DNA of 64,000 bases from Harmothoe impar. Its lineage: Eukaryota > Annelida > Polychaeta > Phyllodocida > Polynoidae. A model generated the notes under the pieces. That model was not told where the DNA came from, did no database searches, and saw only the letters and a list, made by a program, of their open reading frames with translations. The stretch spans positions 34,557,570 through 34,621,569 of the forward strand of contig OX381705.1 of assembly GCA_947462335.1 (NCBI GenBank). The letters run 5' to 3'. Below, piece after piece: positions 33,175-44,870 of this stretch; the first letter of the stretch is position 1, and the number at the start of each line of letters is the position of its first letter. The translations under genes and the position numbers were made by a program.

Positions 33175-34095
33175 AACCATGGATACAGTTTCACTCCATT
33201 AACCAATAATCTCACAACGATTTGATTTAAAATCTAAACAATGGCCGAGCAATCAGTTTTTAATTAGTCCAGCACTAGGTTTTTACATAAGCAGATTAGC
33301 AGATGGAAGAGCCCGATGGCTACCGATGTAGAATGGTGAAATGCGATGTCAACAAGCCTGACGATTGCAATGCCAACGTATTGAATTTGTTAAAAGATAC
33401 ATTTACTCAGTATGTTCATGGATATACATTCATGTATAGTACATGATATTTTCATCGATTTTTTCTCAAATTATGTGAGCATACCAAAATACAAATCCGC
33501 TTCATTCTAGCAACGTAAACATGGATGCAAAATAGCGTTGCCTTAGATTGGAAGGTTGTACAATCAACTGACCAATTAGAAAAAAACGCACACTATCTCA
33601 CATTTCAGAAAAAAATAGTTGAAAGTAAGAAATGGTAAGATGTCCGCGTTGCGTAGGGGGGTGCTAATTACTTAGCGGACTGGCCCAAGCAGAGATGTGG
33701 AGGGAAATGAAAGAGCAGGCAGTAGGTTCTAATTGGCCTGGGGTAATTAGTAGCAGCTGTTAACGAACTGTGCTTTCAAAAAAAAAGAGACGTTGACGAG
33801 GGGAGTCTTTGTGACTGGAGGTTTGGATTGGCGAGTTGGGAGAGAGCCAAGTTCCCACGGAAATCGCTTGGTATTGTCAGAAATATTTAGACATCTAATT
33901 TCTAGTACAAAAAGTCAGCATTCTGCCTTGATACACACAGATTCTATATTAGAGGCTACATGTCTATATGACACTGACACCGTGTTGGGGTTGAGCACCA
34001 CAGGTAGACTAGTATTGTGTTATATTGGCTGGTTTTCTTTCATTCACTATTTTGAGCGAAAAGATTATTTGATCTACCACCAGACACACTTACCA
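33175..34095. other. no gene seen
   Basis: AT-rich with chance frames. No repeat or RNA is supported. Confidence 0.5.
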
Positions 34096-34097
34096 TA

Positions 34098-34260
34098 CAG
34101 TCGCGCCAGGTATAAAATGAGCGCCGGCTTGTATTTATAAGCGCGGAGGGTACAGGGGTCTTGGAATATTGTGTCTGAAGCACTGGAATATGATCTTGAA
34201 TAAGCGACTGTCTTATGTAAGCGCCAGGTAACTGCCAAATTGAAAAGTACCCCGATCGAT
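34098..34260. mobile_element. AATAAGCGCC-type MITE relic
   Basis: Contains TATAAAATGAGCGCC, TATAAGCGCGG, AATAAGCGAC and TAAGCGCCAGG in the same spacing as other members. Ends are diverged. Confidence 0.5.
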
Positions 34261-34547
34261 TATCTTGACAGTAAATGACAATGTCTAGAAAACCAAGAAC
34301 TACACTGTAAAAAGTTGTTGTTCGTGAACAGCAATATGTGCTGTAACTATACAGTACTTTAGCTGTAAAAGATAATACAGCAACTTTTGCTGTACACATA
34401 CAATTCTGTTACTGTAGATGCAGGTTCGAATCCCATAACCAGCAACCAGAGGGAGAGAGAGCAGAGAGGTTGAAGGGAGTTCCATACTCCACAGCTCAAA
34501 TATGACCTGATCTTTTCAAAAGCCCAATGATGCAGGCTACATAGTGA

Positions 34548-34617
34548 CTGCCCCTCTAGCTCAGTCGGTAGAGCCGTGGGAGATGTAGTCTGAGGGTCAG
34601 CGGTTCCAGTCCCGGCA
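34548..34617 (+). other. tRNA-derived (SINE-like) module
   Basis: Box A-like TAGCTCAGTCGGTAGAGC forms a perfect 4-bp D stem (GCTC/GAGC). CTGCC at the 5' end pairs with GGCAG at the 3' end. The box B-like word is GGTTCCAGTCC. The anticodon arm does not fold, so this is a tRNA-derived promoter module or pseudogene and not a working tRNA. Confidence 0.55.
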
Positions 34618-34864
34618 GAAACTCTCATACTAACTACATTTCTCCTGATGCAATTCTAAAGTATAATATATTTTGGTACACTGAAATGTTACTATTGAAA
34701 ATATGCAGAGGATAAGACCAATGTATCTCAACAATCTGCATGAAAGATAGTAAAATTTACTTTGAAAAACATCTATTGGCCATCAAGATTACACTTCAAC
34801 TAATGGTAGTTCAGTTCTTATCAGTACATTACTGCAATAGGTTAATTTTCATATTATCCCTTAA

Positions 34865-35661
34865 CTCTTCCTTTCCCGATCGCGCATATATGCGAATTTT
34901 CGGCCGATTTTTGGCCGATTTTGAGGCCCCTACCATTTTCTCAAAAATTGCTTCAAAGCTTAGATTTATTGGATTCTCACTATTTGGAATATGGTCTCCA
35001 GGGATCCAGAACCATTAATCTCTAGTAGTATTTTCCTTGATATGGTTTGCTTGCCAACTTGAGGGACAATCAACCCGATTTTTACCTATATTTAATCGAT
35101 TTTTCAGGTAAAAATCATTAAAAAATGTAGGATAATATGATTTTTTTTGTGAAAACCTACTTTAGAGAGTTTTTCAAGATTAAAAAGATGGTACTTATAT
35201 TTCCCATTATTTTCGGTGTGATTTTGATCAAAATATCCGTTGCCATAGCAACAGATTTGCTAGAAATAGTGATTTTGTGAATTATTGGTTGCCATGGTAA
35301 CCGTATCAAATATGGCGGTCATGACCATTCCACATACAAAATCGGAAAAAAACTAACAAAACCTACAATATGGTATTTATTCCATCTCAATTGATGAAGG
35401 CAATCCTGAAATATTGCAGTTTGAATATAGGTTCAAGATACACTTTTTTTTATATCATTGCTATTTTGATAGAGCCATATCTTGCTTATTTAAATAGATA
35501 TTGAATACTAGGGTAACGCCCTTTTAAGACAACATCCTTAGTTGATAGTATTACTACTCCACTTGTAGTTTGAATATTTACATAATTCCAAAAGTTTTAG
35601 AATGCTCATGCCATCATCTATAGTCCAAAACACACCCAAAAATGATCTGGGAAAGGAAGAG
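34865..35661. mobile_element. 797-bp TTAA element nested in element A
   Basis: Ends CTCTTCCTTTCCCGATC and GATCTGGGAAAGGAAGAG are flanked by TTAA (34861-34864 and 35662-35665). TTAA duplications are typical of piggyBac and Kolobok. No transposase frame. Near-palindromes such as GGTTGCCATGGTAACC lie inside. Confidence 0.75.
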
Positions 35662-35768
35662 TTAAGACATGAACAGTCTAGTTCTAAAATTGTCCCCAGG
35701 GATCCTGTGTTGACCTCATTACCATTCACACATAAGTAGGAGGTATTTCAATGCACCTGACATGCAGG

Positions 35769-35833
35769 ATTCACTGGCGTAGTGGTCATGGTTCAGGACT
35801 ATGGATTGGAACCTGGGGGTTCAACTCTCCAAG
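35769..35833 (+). other. tRNA-derived module
   Basis: Box A-like TGGCGTAGTGGTCATGG and box B-like GGGGTTCAACTCTCC with a four-pair T stem. The anticodon arm is not convincing. The module sits just inside the right end of element A. Confidence 0.45.
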
Positions 35834-35979
35834 ATGTTGAATATGTGAGCCTTTTTAGAACTCAGGTCGGCGTCCACAGTAGATTCTACTGTAGGTCTAC
35901 AGCAGAATTTACTGGAACCAAAGTTGCCCCCAATAGTTGCTGTACAGGAACACTACTTACTTCTAACAGTGTATATCTC

Positions 35980-36745
35980 CATGTTAATTAACCTCCCAAT
36001 GAGATTGAATATTACTCCATAATGTGTTGTCTACGCTGTTTCAAATTGGCTTCCTTTGTGCCCTCATCCCAGGCGGACTAATGCAGGCCTAAGAAAAATA
36101 AAACACGTGTATGATACACAAGGTTGGTAACTAGTACTGAGATGGAAATTGCTAGCCTGGGGCTCCGTATCCGTTAATCAATACCTCACGCACTGTCCTC
36201 GTCCAACAGGAAATCAGCTGAAAATCTTTGGACGTCATCGGGACACGTTTTTATGTTGGGATTTATAACAAACCGTCAGCAAGCACGGGTGCTCATTACA
36301 GTGTGACTGTATTGAGCAGAATGTAGGGAGAAATAGGGGGCAGTTCTGAGTGTTCTCATCATTCTGCCACACATCATGAGCTTCTTTTTTTCATTTGATA
36401 TCTATTCTGGAGCGTTTAATTGATATCATAAGTATAATACTTCTGACACTACAGCTATCACTACATCGTTCTAATTTGTATACAAAGAAAACAACGACAC
36501 ACACACACACACAACTCATTTGGCTTTGTGTTCATGCATATTTCCGAGCTCTATCTATTGGGGGTTAGCAGTACCACCAGACAGGGAGCTGGATGTCCAT
36601 CTGGAGTAGGATTCCTGACCCGTGTACTGCCACCTGCTCCTGTGTCAAGGAACTGGAGACAGTGGTCATGTCCCGTGAATAGATAAAGACCAGTGCCATG
36701 GACCAGACCAGGCCGAATTGGGAATGGTTAGTTATAGTTAGTGTT
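35980..36745. other. no gene seen
   Basis: Contains a short (AC)n run at about 36497-36513. The frame at 36565-36765 (-) has no domain. Confidence 0.5.
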
Positions 36746-36749
36746 GCCT

Positions 36750-37140
36750 CACTCCAATGCCGCACTACTGGTCTATTGATTACAGTTGATACCTATGTCT
36801 CACGACAATGTCACAAGGCTGATCTGCTGATTGCAGTTAAAGGGGCATTCTCACCACTCGCACTTACCACATAGCAGACTGGAACAGTACTAGAACTGTG
36901 AGTGTGATACGCTCGGTGATTATGCCACTTTAATACCCATGTCCCACGACAATGTCGCACTGCTGATCTGCTGATAACAATTAATAACTAGGTCTCACGA
37001 CAATGTTGCATGGCTGATTTGCTGATTACAGTTAATACCAATACCTCACAACAATGTCTCACGGCTGATCTATTGATTACAGTTAATACCTATGTCTCAC
37101 GACATTTATGTCTCACGACAATGTCGCACTGCTGATTAGT
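36750..37140. repeat. 51-bp tandem repeat, interrupted by a MITE
   Basis: Units of CTATGTCTCACGACAATGTC, then GCTGATCTGCTGATTACAG, then TTAATAC recur at 51-bp spacing (36801, 36945 after the insertion, 36996, 37047, 37098). Confidence 0.85.
36841..36929. mobile_element. 89-bp TTAA MITE in the 51-bp array
   Basis: Ends AGGGGCATTCTCACC and GGTGATTATGCCACT are flanked by TTAA (36837-36840 and 36930-36933). Neighbouring units read CAGTTAATACC without the insert, giving the empty site. A diverged relative lies near 52852-52955 (shared word AGTACTAGAAC). Confidence 0.8.
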
Positions 37141-37597
37141 GAAGTACTTCCGATCTTTTGCAGTCGGATTCAACTAAGGCCTGAGGCTATCTCATCAGGC
37201 GACACCAGTCACAACACTTCCTGCAATAATGACGTCCGGATATAACGACATTGCCACCATGTTTAGTTTGCAGATATCCTCTAAGCAAACAATGGCTGAA
37301 TATGTGGTGTTGTTGACAGGAAAATAGTTTGTACCCTAAGCCACATTAGCGTGCTGCTTTAAAGATGGGGGAATTAAGGAACTATTTTTCCTGATCCATG
37401 TATTCAACCCCGTGCCCCTATTCCGCCTTTGCTTTGCACCAGTTACTTGACATTAATTGTCGATATGCACAATTTTCACATTTTGTGCAGAGACGACACA
37501 GTTGATTCTTTTTTGTGACAAAACGTGAGAAAACATGACATTAGGGGAAAATACCTTTATTTAAGTTCATGCCTTCAGCTACAATATGATGGTTTAA

Positions 37598-38015
37598 CCC
37601 TTTGTGGGCGAGCATCAACTGTAGTTGATGCCATGGCTGGGCGAGCATCAACTATAGTCGATGCCATGGCAGGACGAGCATCGACTATAGTCATCTTAAA
37701 CCACGGTGGTGGGGCAGAACAATAGACTTCGCACCTTGGTTATATAGCATACCCTGGTTTAAAACAGATAGACAATGGTTATGAAAAGGTAGCCTATGTA
37801 GATTAACCACAGCTTGCTGGTAGGGCGACTTGGGCTTCGCCCTCGTCTGGCCCCCACCAGCAAGCTGTGGTTAATTCTACATACCTTTTCATAACCATTG
37901 TCTATCTATTACATAACTCTATGGGATTCAGCAATGGCTCGTCCTTACAGGAAGTTCCTGCAAAAATGCTCGTCCCCACAGCTAGCCATAACACTTTTTG
38001 CTCGTCCTCAAAGGG
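37598..38015. mobile_element. 418-bp piggyBac-like MITE, TTAA duplication
   Basis: Ends CCCTTTGTGGGCGAGCA and TGCTCGTCCTCAAAGGG are flanked by TTAA (37594-37597 and 38016-38019). CCCTTTG termini with TTAA are typical of piggyBac-type elements. The interior has three 33-bp direct repeats (CGAGCATCAACT words at 37609, 37642, 37675) and the hairpin family 2 copy at 37693-37935. No transposase. Confidence 0.8.
37693..37935. mobile_element. hairpin family 2, copy 2, nested
   Basis: Arms ACAGATAGACAATGGTTATG and its complement, inner AACCACAGCTTGCTGGT / CCAGCAAGCTGTGGTT, centre AGGGCGACTTGGGCTTC. This copy is better preserved than that at 20290-20525. Confidence 0.75.
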
Positions 38016-38019
38016 TTAA

Positions 38020-40887
38020 GCATCAAAATATTTGAAATAGTTGCTGAGAAATGACATCTCAAACATGGGATGGTAGAGACATGTAGGAATTCAGAATAGA
38101 CTGCAATTCCATCACATATCAATTTATTTTCAAATAATCCATATAAATCATGATTATGAGAAATTAAATCAATAAATGCATATTATTGTACATAGATTTG
38201 TATCTGGCGTAAATATTGGCATTCTGTTTTCGGTTCCGAAATCTCATGGATGGGGCAGTCGGATAGAGATAACTTTTATTCCAAAAGAATGAATTAATGG
38301 TTGCCATGGCAACCAAATGTCAACAAATGGGTTAAAAATGGCTAAAAACGTTCTTATTGCATTCCAGAAAAGATCAATTTAGAATGAAAATAGAATTTTG
38401 ATAATAGCTTCAAACGATTCCTCGGGAAAAGTTAGTCTACAGTCATTTTCTCTTATAATTATGTTCACTTTTTTGCCCCTGAAATATCATGTTTAGAGCA
38501 GTTATGGTTATTCCCCTAATGCTACGATTTCCCAGGTTCTATCACTTTTATGAGCATTACATACTAGAACCACACTTACATACTTTATCACTTAACAATG
38601 CGTACATACTTCAGTATTGAATCGTCTAAGTAGCCACGTGCTCATCAATGTCTACAACCCCAGCAATCGTTTGAGACCGGCGCTTATTCAATACCCCAAC
38701 AGAGCACAAAGACTTGCCATTACGATTTTTAACAGAGTCTGTTCAACCGTTTTATAAAACATGTATCAGCGTTACCATGCTTACTTTGCACTGCATCTAT
38801 ACCTTTTGTCCTTGCATTTATCGACTGGTGCAACATGTCCCCCACTGTAGACTATGCTAAAATTCTGGGCGGCTCTGTAAAGTGTTATGCCATTTGATAC
38901 CTTCGCACTCAGTGCAATAATATTTACATACACATAATGGGCTTTTTCTCAAACGGAACCCTCACTGCATACCCATGGCAGTCCCGCGGATGGGCATGTC
39001 TGTTTGAGATTCCTACCCAAGGCCTCCTCAAATTTAAACATTAACACAGTGCCTCTGATATGCATAATTCATGAACTTGTTGTGTACCAGTTTCTATTTG
39101 CACTGACGCCAATACAAAGAAGGCTATAGATACAAATACTCGATTGTCTCTAATCCCACCAATGTATTGATCATAGGACATGGGTTATCTTTAAGTACTA
39201 TACTGTATACAGTCTGCATGGTTAACTCCAGTAAACTCCAGTAAAGCGTTAAATCCCACTTGGTGGTACATATATTAAAAGCCTCCCTTATCACTTCAAA
39301 CCAATGAAGGCCACCATAAATTGGCCGTGCATTATAATGGACTGCTTCTCAAAGTGGTGGATCCCTGGGGACCCTGGTCTTCCGGGGAAAGTCAATTGAG
39401 GCTCCACCAGTTGTGGCTGGGTCCCCCGGGAGCTGTGCCGAAAGCTGCGGCGTCTGTGGGAGGGGGCCCCGGTCCACCTGCGTCTTACGGGCTGTCTGCA
39501 TCATAATCTGCCCCCACCCATCCTCATAACGGCCTAATGCACGCCTAGACGCCGCACAGAGTCTGGTTAATATTCACAGCACTGTCATGGCTTCAACTGC
39601 CTGCCAGAGATGAGTTTATTTATTGCCTCCTGTCATGTGGCTTTGTCATACATGGGCAGATCTTCAGCGTGTTTGGTGGAGAACTTTTTATCATTGTAAC
39701 ATTGCATTAGTCTAGCGCTAAAAAGAGAAACTGGTTGAAGATGTTGTCCAATTCACAGACGTGTTTCGTATATGTACATATATATATATATTGGTTAATG
39801 GTTGAACGAGGCATGGATCGACCAACATTATGAACACTTATTCCAGCTGAATTCTTTCTATCAATAAATTATGACCCCTGGAGTTAGTCTTGTACTAAGT
39901 ACAATGAAGTTGTCGAAATGTCTCACTGTAAAAGCCTGATTTAATGCATCTCGTGTGAAACATTCATCATAGTGTGGGTGATAAAGTGTGTTTTAATGCC
40001 AACTGTTGTTCTCTGTCACAGTGAGTAAGTATGTAGTGTTGGCTTCGGTGGTGGCATCCTCCTGTGTAGACAGGTAGATTTGGGGAAGCGGCTCCACGTG
40101 GGAGCTCTATACACCCCGCCCACCCGTAGGCTACAGGTGGGGCGGCCAGTAGACTTATATATATAATTCATGTAGCAGCGCGCACCTTGCATGTAGCAAC
40201 TGTCCGGCTGCTGAGGGCGGGCCCAAGTGGCCAGCCTACCCTAGATCTTCCCTCTGACACACATCATTAAAGTGTAAAATCCCATTCAGAGCGTACTCTT
40301 GATTTATAGGTCTGGCAGTAGGCGCTGTGTTGGGGAGCAGGATGGTCTGCCAATTGGTACAGCCAACAAGAGGGAGGAGGCATTATATAGGTGCAAGTGC
40401 TTCAGTGGGGGAAGGGTGTCAATGCAGTATATACATACACGTATAATGATCCTTTCTAATATAACATTCGGTTATACTATTTTATTTACATTGGTGGTTG
40501 CACCTCCTGTGTAGTGGAACGGGACTAATCCATTCAGAGGCAGTATAGTTTATGGACGCCTCACAACGGCCCTCGTTATGTGAAATAGTCAATAATTTCA
40601 AATGTTAATGGTTATTTATTGATGCGCAGCTGAGGTATTGGAATTCTATATATGACTGTCGATATGTAGTCATATCGTATTAATGTATGGTTACGCGTGT
40701 CTTTCTCTCTGTACCTGTACTTTATCGGTACGTCTCTATCAGAGGCTATAGTGCCGTCCCTCTCAAACGCCTGGCCACTCTCTATGAAAAATGTCACAAA
40801 TCCATGCATTGTTTTCAAAGGTTGGACATGACAACGGCACATGAAGTTATATATGGAAATCAAAGAATACAGATGATGGCGTACTCA

Positions 40888-40888
<1 letters not shown>
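38020..40888. other. no gene seen
   Basis: Chance frames only. A fragment of the AATAAGCGCC family is at about 38676-38700 (GAGACCGGCGCTTATTC). A perfect GGTTGCCATGGCAACC palindrome lies near 38308. Confidence 0.5.
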
Positions 40889-40970
<82 letters not shown>

Positions 40971-41069
40971 CATATATACACACACTTTTTACCAATACCC
41001 CAAACTGAGGATTCTTCCTTCTGACGCCTGCCTAAAGTTGATGCGGGGGTGGGGGGGGGGGGGGGGGGG
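40889..41069. repeat. (TA)n microsatellite and G-tract
   Basis: About 38 TA dinucleotides at 40889-40966, then a run of about 25 nearly uninterrupted G at 41045-41069. Confidence 0.95.
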
Positions 41070-41530
41070 TGCTCGGTAAAGGCAAGGCCCGCTCCAGATC
41101 TGACATGTGAGTAGTATACTAAAATGCACATCCTACTCACACCACAGGCGACCTACCGTAAGGGCTGGCCGGTGTGTTACACGTGTGTCATGCTGCAGGC
41201 CGTGGTCGGGGTGTAAGGGTGGAGACTGGGGGTGGAGATCAGCGTGATGTATGGGGCAGGCGGCGACCTGTGGCGGGGGTGATGCCTGAGGGGTGGGGGT
41301 GTCGTGCTGATAGCCGTGTTAGCTACACGGGGCACCGGGGCCGACACCAGAGACAAAAATGTACTACCAACGCCACCTTAACACGAGGCTATACACTCTA
41401 AAAACAGTGTGTTACGTTTACACACTTTTCAACACACTTTTCTGAAGCCACTTTTAACACACTTTTTTTTGGTAACACACGACACACTTTTAGCAAAAGT
41501 GTGTTGAATCTAAAAGAATCTCAGAGAGTA

Positions 41531-41604
41531 TGTCAGGTGCCGTGGCTGAGTTGTCTAGGTGCTGGCACATGAGTCCTGTCCATGCAGGTTCGAATCCCTT
41601 GACA
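41531..41604 (+). other. tRNA-Leu-like module in element H
   Basis: TGTCAGG at the 5' end pairs with CTTGACA at the 3' end (7 bp, one wobble). Box A-like TGGCTGAGTTGTCTAGG and box B GGTTCGAATCC are present. The T stem is weak, so this is a degenerate tRNA-derived promoter module. Confidence 0.55.
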
Positions 41605-42227
41605 AATATTTTTTTCTCAATATTAAGTATGATTACTTTCTACATGGGTTAAGAGTTCAATTAGTATAGATTTATTTAATTTCTTGTTAGGGCTATTCAT
41701 GTTCATACTGTGCATATACTGTGTGTATCACTTTTAAAGGCTTCTTATATCTAGGAAAAGTGCTTATTGAACCGCTCACAATAAAAGTGGGAATAGAAGA
41801 TTATATCAAAACTGAGTTTGTATTGACAGTAAACAAGTCTTAGTCAACCACTGTGAACACATCCTAGCTTCTGACCCTGGTGAAACTGATACACCTGATA
41901 ACCAACTGGTGACTGTGGCGCAATGTGCCATGACCGTACCACCTTCAGATAGCGTGGGATGGCTGCTCTTACAACCTTTTCTCAGTGTCTCCAGTGGTCC
42001 ATTGCAGCCTTTTCCCCTCCCGGCTAGGACCACCTTTGTCAACACTGATATCTGCTATCTCTTTACCAGTCGCAAGTTTATCATGCTTCTACGGGTTGAA
42101 GCGGATCGGTGCAAGTCTCATGGGAGACCAGGACACTGAAGGTTCACCGCAGTCTGTCTACCGACACTTACAGACGCAACTCTTGTCAGGACAATTTGCT
42201 TCACTTGGGAAGATTTGGTGCCAGGTC

Positions 42228-42302
42228 TTCTCTGGGGATCGAACCCAGGACCTCTCACACACTTGTCCAGCGACTTGCCTACTAGGCCACCAAATCTCCT
42301 TG
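42228..42302 (-). other. tRNA-like module in element H
   Basis: On the - strand: box A-like GTGGCCTAGTAGGCAAG, and a perfect 5-bp T arm CTGGG-TTCGATC-CCCAG. The acceptor stem is not complete. Confidence 0.55.
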
Positions 42303-42939
42303 TACAATCATGGTGTATTCCCCCCTCAAATAGATACCAGAACACACAACAGTGAGGAGACACAAAGTATTCTCAAAGATCACACAACTTCTCACCAGTT
42401 ACCAGTAAGCTATATAACTTACCTTGGGGATTAATATGTTATGACATGAAGTGGTTCTTAGACAATACAAAGACCGCCCTTATTGAGGGATGCCAATGCA
42501 CTGACTAATAATAACATAATTTGCAGGGCTTGATATCTATTATAAAGACAATAGTTAATCAGCTATTAATAAGCCCTGCTTTTACAGCCTTGCAGAACCT
42601 CTAATAAGATTTTACATGTGATGGTTATTTGGTTTACGCAAAGAACATGTGTGTATAGTTGAAGAGAAAAAACTTCCCATCTATTTCCAATATGGATTGA
42701 GTGAGTTTTCTCATTCAATGAGATTCAAATAATACAGTTTTTGTATGTATCTCATTGCAAATTAACCCCTATTAAATAGGTGTTATATCTTTCATTGTAG
42801 TAGAGGAGATTGGTTGGGGAGGGGGTTGTAAAACAGTTCAACTTCTCCTGAGGTGGAAAAGAAATTAGACCCTTCTTGAGGGGGGGTGGCTAAAATATTA
42901 TGGTACTTCTTAGAAAATAAACATTTCCATTTGACAGTG

Positions 42940-43018
42940 AGCCCCATTGGGAATCGAGCCAGGGATCTTTAAGTTCTCAGTCCAAAGACTTGCCTACTGA
43001 GCCACTGCGACAGCTACT
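42940..43018 (-). other. tRNA-like module in element H
   Basis: On the - strand: GTGGCTCAGTAGGCAAGTC as box A region and GGCTCGATTCCC as box B. It shares the AGTAGGCAAGTC word with the module at 42228-42302, so the two heads are related. Confidence 0.5.
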
Positions 43019-43240
43019 ATATGGCTGTAAGAATGTAGCATAGGTGCATGATAGACATTTACTGCTGCTGCCCCCTTTTGTATATGATACATACCTCTCT
43101 GACCAAAAGTGTGTAAGCAGGTAAGTGAGTTGACAAAAAGTGTGTTACAATTCATAAGTGTGTTAAATCTCAAAGTGTGTTGCAAATTTATGTGTGTTAC
43201 TCTTTAAGCATGTTCCCACAACACACTGTTCTTAGAGTGT

Positions 43241-44415
43241 ACCCCTACCCCCGACACCACGGGAGGGGGGCATCCTCTTGTGGCTGTCATAATGTGGGCA
43301 ACAGCCGCCTGTCATCTATACAGGGATGGCCTCATCAGTCATCATGCCCTGTACAAATAAGCGCCGGTCTCTTATAAGCGCTGGATCTGAAATCAATTTA
43401 AGTGCTTATACGGGCCAATAGGTACTGCTAGCTAAGTCTGCTTCCGGTTAGACAGTAGGTATAGATTTGTACACTTAGGAAACAGTATAAGAATGAGTGA
43501 CTGAATTATCTACGCGTCCGGCAACTGAAGTGCAGTATAGAGTCCAAGAGCTGTCAATATGTGGGTGGCATATTTATATCTTGGCACTTGTTAGGCGTCT
43601 GTGCAATATAAGACTGTCAATTATTCATCACGTGTTGAATGCCATCTTTAATACTAAAAGCACAATAAGAAACTACTTTATAAAACATCTGTTTGTCAAC
43701 TATCTAAGTGGCTATGATATATGTGTGGAGTTCAATGGCTGCTGGAATAGATGTGGATTTGAAGTTTGAAATATGTATAGGATAGTGACAGGTTGAGTTC
43801 TCCTCTCGGATCATCCTTGGATCCCTGCCATGGATCTGTCAGCCAGCTGTAGAGGGATCTATCTGGATGCTGGCAGACTTAGAGATCCAGCGGAAGATGG
43901 GTGCATGCCTAATAGCCGGCGGAGGGAAAGGGATGCGCACTCAGGGCCTCTAGTGTCTTTTTATGTGTCTTCTGTGTGTACTTCCACTTCGGTTGTCCAT
44001 TTAACCAGGCTTCATTAGAGGCTGGAATATTGTGTTATTTAAGTCTTCACAGTTATTTAAACATGGGGTTAAGGTGGACATGGATCAAAAATATTGAGAA
44101 ATACTACGAACTACCAAGATAGTACAAGGTACCTTAGATCACTTACAAGTCAGAAATGAAATAAAAGTCTAAGGTTCTCGCGCTACCTTTTTTTATGTCG
44201 AAGTAGTTTCCAATTCAAAGACAACGAGCAGTATCTGTGAGTATTGGTAGTGAAAGTATTGCCATGGTGTATTTTGTGGTGGATACGACTATCACTATGC
44301 TTCAGTACTAGGAATCGCGTATTTCATGCCCCCTATGGGATACAGTGTTCCCGTATCACATGGCCTGTGACGTCATCATTTGTTCAAATTGTGATGGTCA
44401 TTTACATGCAATTAA
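43241..44415. other. no gene seen; AATAAGCGCC fragment at 43354-43425
   Basis: The fragment contains AATAAGCGCCGGTCTC, TTATAAGCGC and GCTTATACGGGCCAAT. A CRE word (TGACGTCA) lies near 44369. No gene is supported. Confidence 0.5.
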
Positions 44416-44419
44416 ACAT

Positions 44420-44630
44420 ATTTTGAAGAATAAAAAGCATGAAATAAAGGCAAAAGCCCATGGCCAGAGGAGTTTTGGTATCGTCCCCCCCTCGGTGAGG
44501 CTGGGGCTGCATCCCACTCAGCCTGCGGCTTCGTGGGATACAGCCCCAGCCTCACGTCGGGGGGGGGGGATACCAAAATATCCTCTGGCCATGGGCCTTT
44601 GTCTATTTCCTCACCCATAATATTCTTCAG
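44420..44630. mobile_element. ~210-bp palindromic element, hairpin family 3
   Basis: Arms run from TTTTGAAGAAT outward-in through AGCCCATGGCCAGAGGA, TTTTGGTAT and GAGGCTGGGGCTG to a short centre near 44522, with the complement on the right. Outer arms are less well paired than inner ones. No second copy is in the window and no target duplication was fixed. Confidence 0.65.
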
Positions 44631-44750
44631 ATCATCCCTTAATTTACAAAAGCAATTCCAAGACAGTTCGGTCTGTGGGTTCATCTGTTCGGCTCATAGC
44701 TCTAACTCTAAGGTGATGGGTTACCATCTTAACCACTTTTCTTTTACCTA

Positions 44751-44868
44751 CACCCTCGGAAAAGTGAGCGTCAATGTCACCAAAAGCACTCTCACCTGGA
44801 AGTGTGGCACTGCCTGGCTTCAGGTGAGAGTGCTTTCGGTGACAGTGACGCTCACTTTTCTAAGGGTG
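44751..44868. mobile_element. hairpin family 1, copy 2 (118 bp)
   Basis: Begins CACCCTCGGAAAAGTGAGCG, ends with the complement, flanked by TA (44749-44750 and 44869-44870). Confidence 0.85.
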
Positions 44869-44870
44869 TA

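Larger units (their letters stand above)
34303..35971. mobile_element. composite CACTGT-TIR element A, 1,669 bp
   Basis: Ends CACTGTAAAAAGTTG and CTTCTAACAGTG are flanked by TA (34301-34302 and 35972-35973). The first ~120 bp match, in reverse orientation, the right end of element B (47590-47735), and the last ~110 bp match the left end of B (47015-47100). The two are therefore the same family in opposite orientation. A 797-bp TTAA element is nested inside (34865-35661). tRNA-like modules lie at 34548-34617 and 35769-35833, and a detached T-arm (GGTTCGAATCCC) at 34421-34435. No transposase frame. Confidence 0.75.
41394..43239. mobile_element. composite CACTCT-TIR element H, 1,846 bp
   Basis: Ends CACTCTAAAAACAGTGTGTT and AACACACTGTTCTTAGAGTG are flanked by TA (41392-41393 and 43240-43241). 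Subterminal arrays of AACACACTTTT (left, about six) and AAAGTGTGTTA (right, about five) look like transposase-binding repeats. tRNA-like modules lie at 41531-41604 (+), 42228-42302 (-) and 42940-43018 (-), so the outermost two point inward from each end. No transposase frame longer than about 150 codons and no DDE motif was seen. Confidence 0.8.

Noticed and set aside
34548..34617. Functional tRNA gene
   Set aside because: Anticodon arm does not pair and box B departs from consensus.
41531..41604. Functional tRNA-Leu gene
   Set aside because: Acceptor stem and boxes are present, but the T stem and anticodon arm are degenerate.
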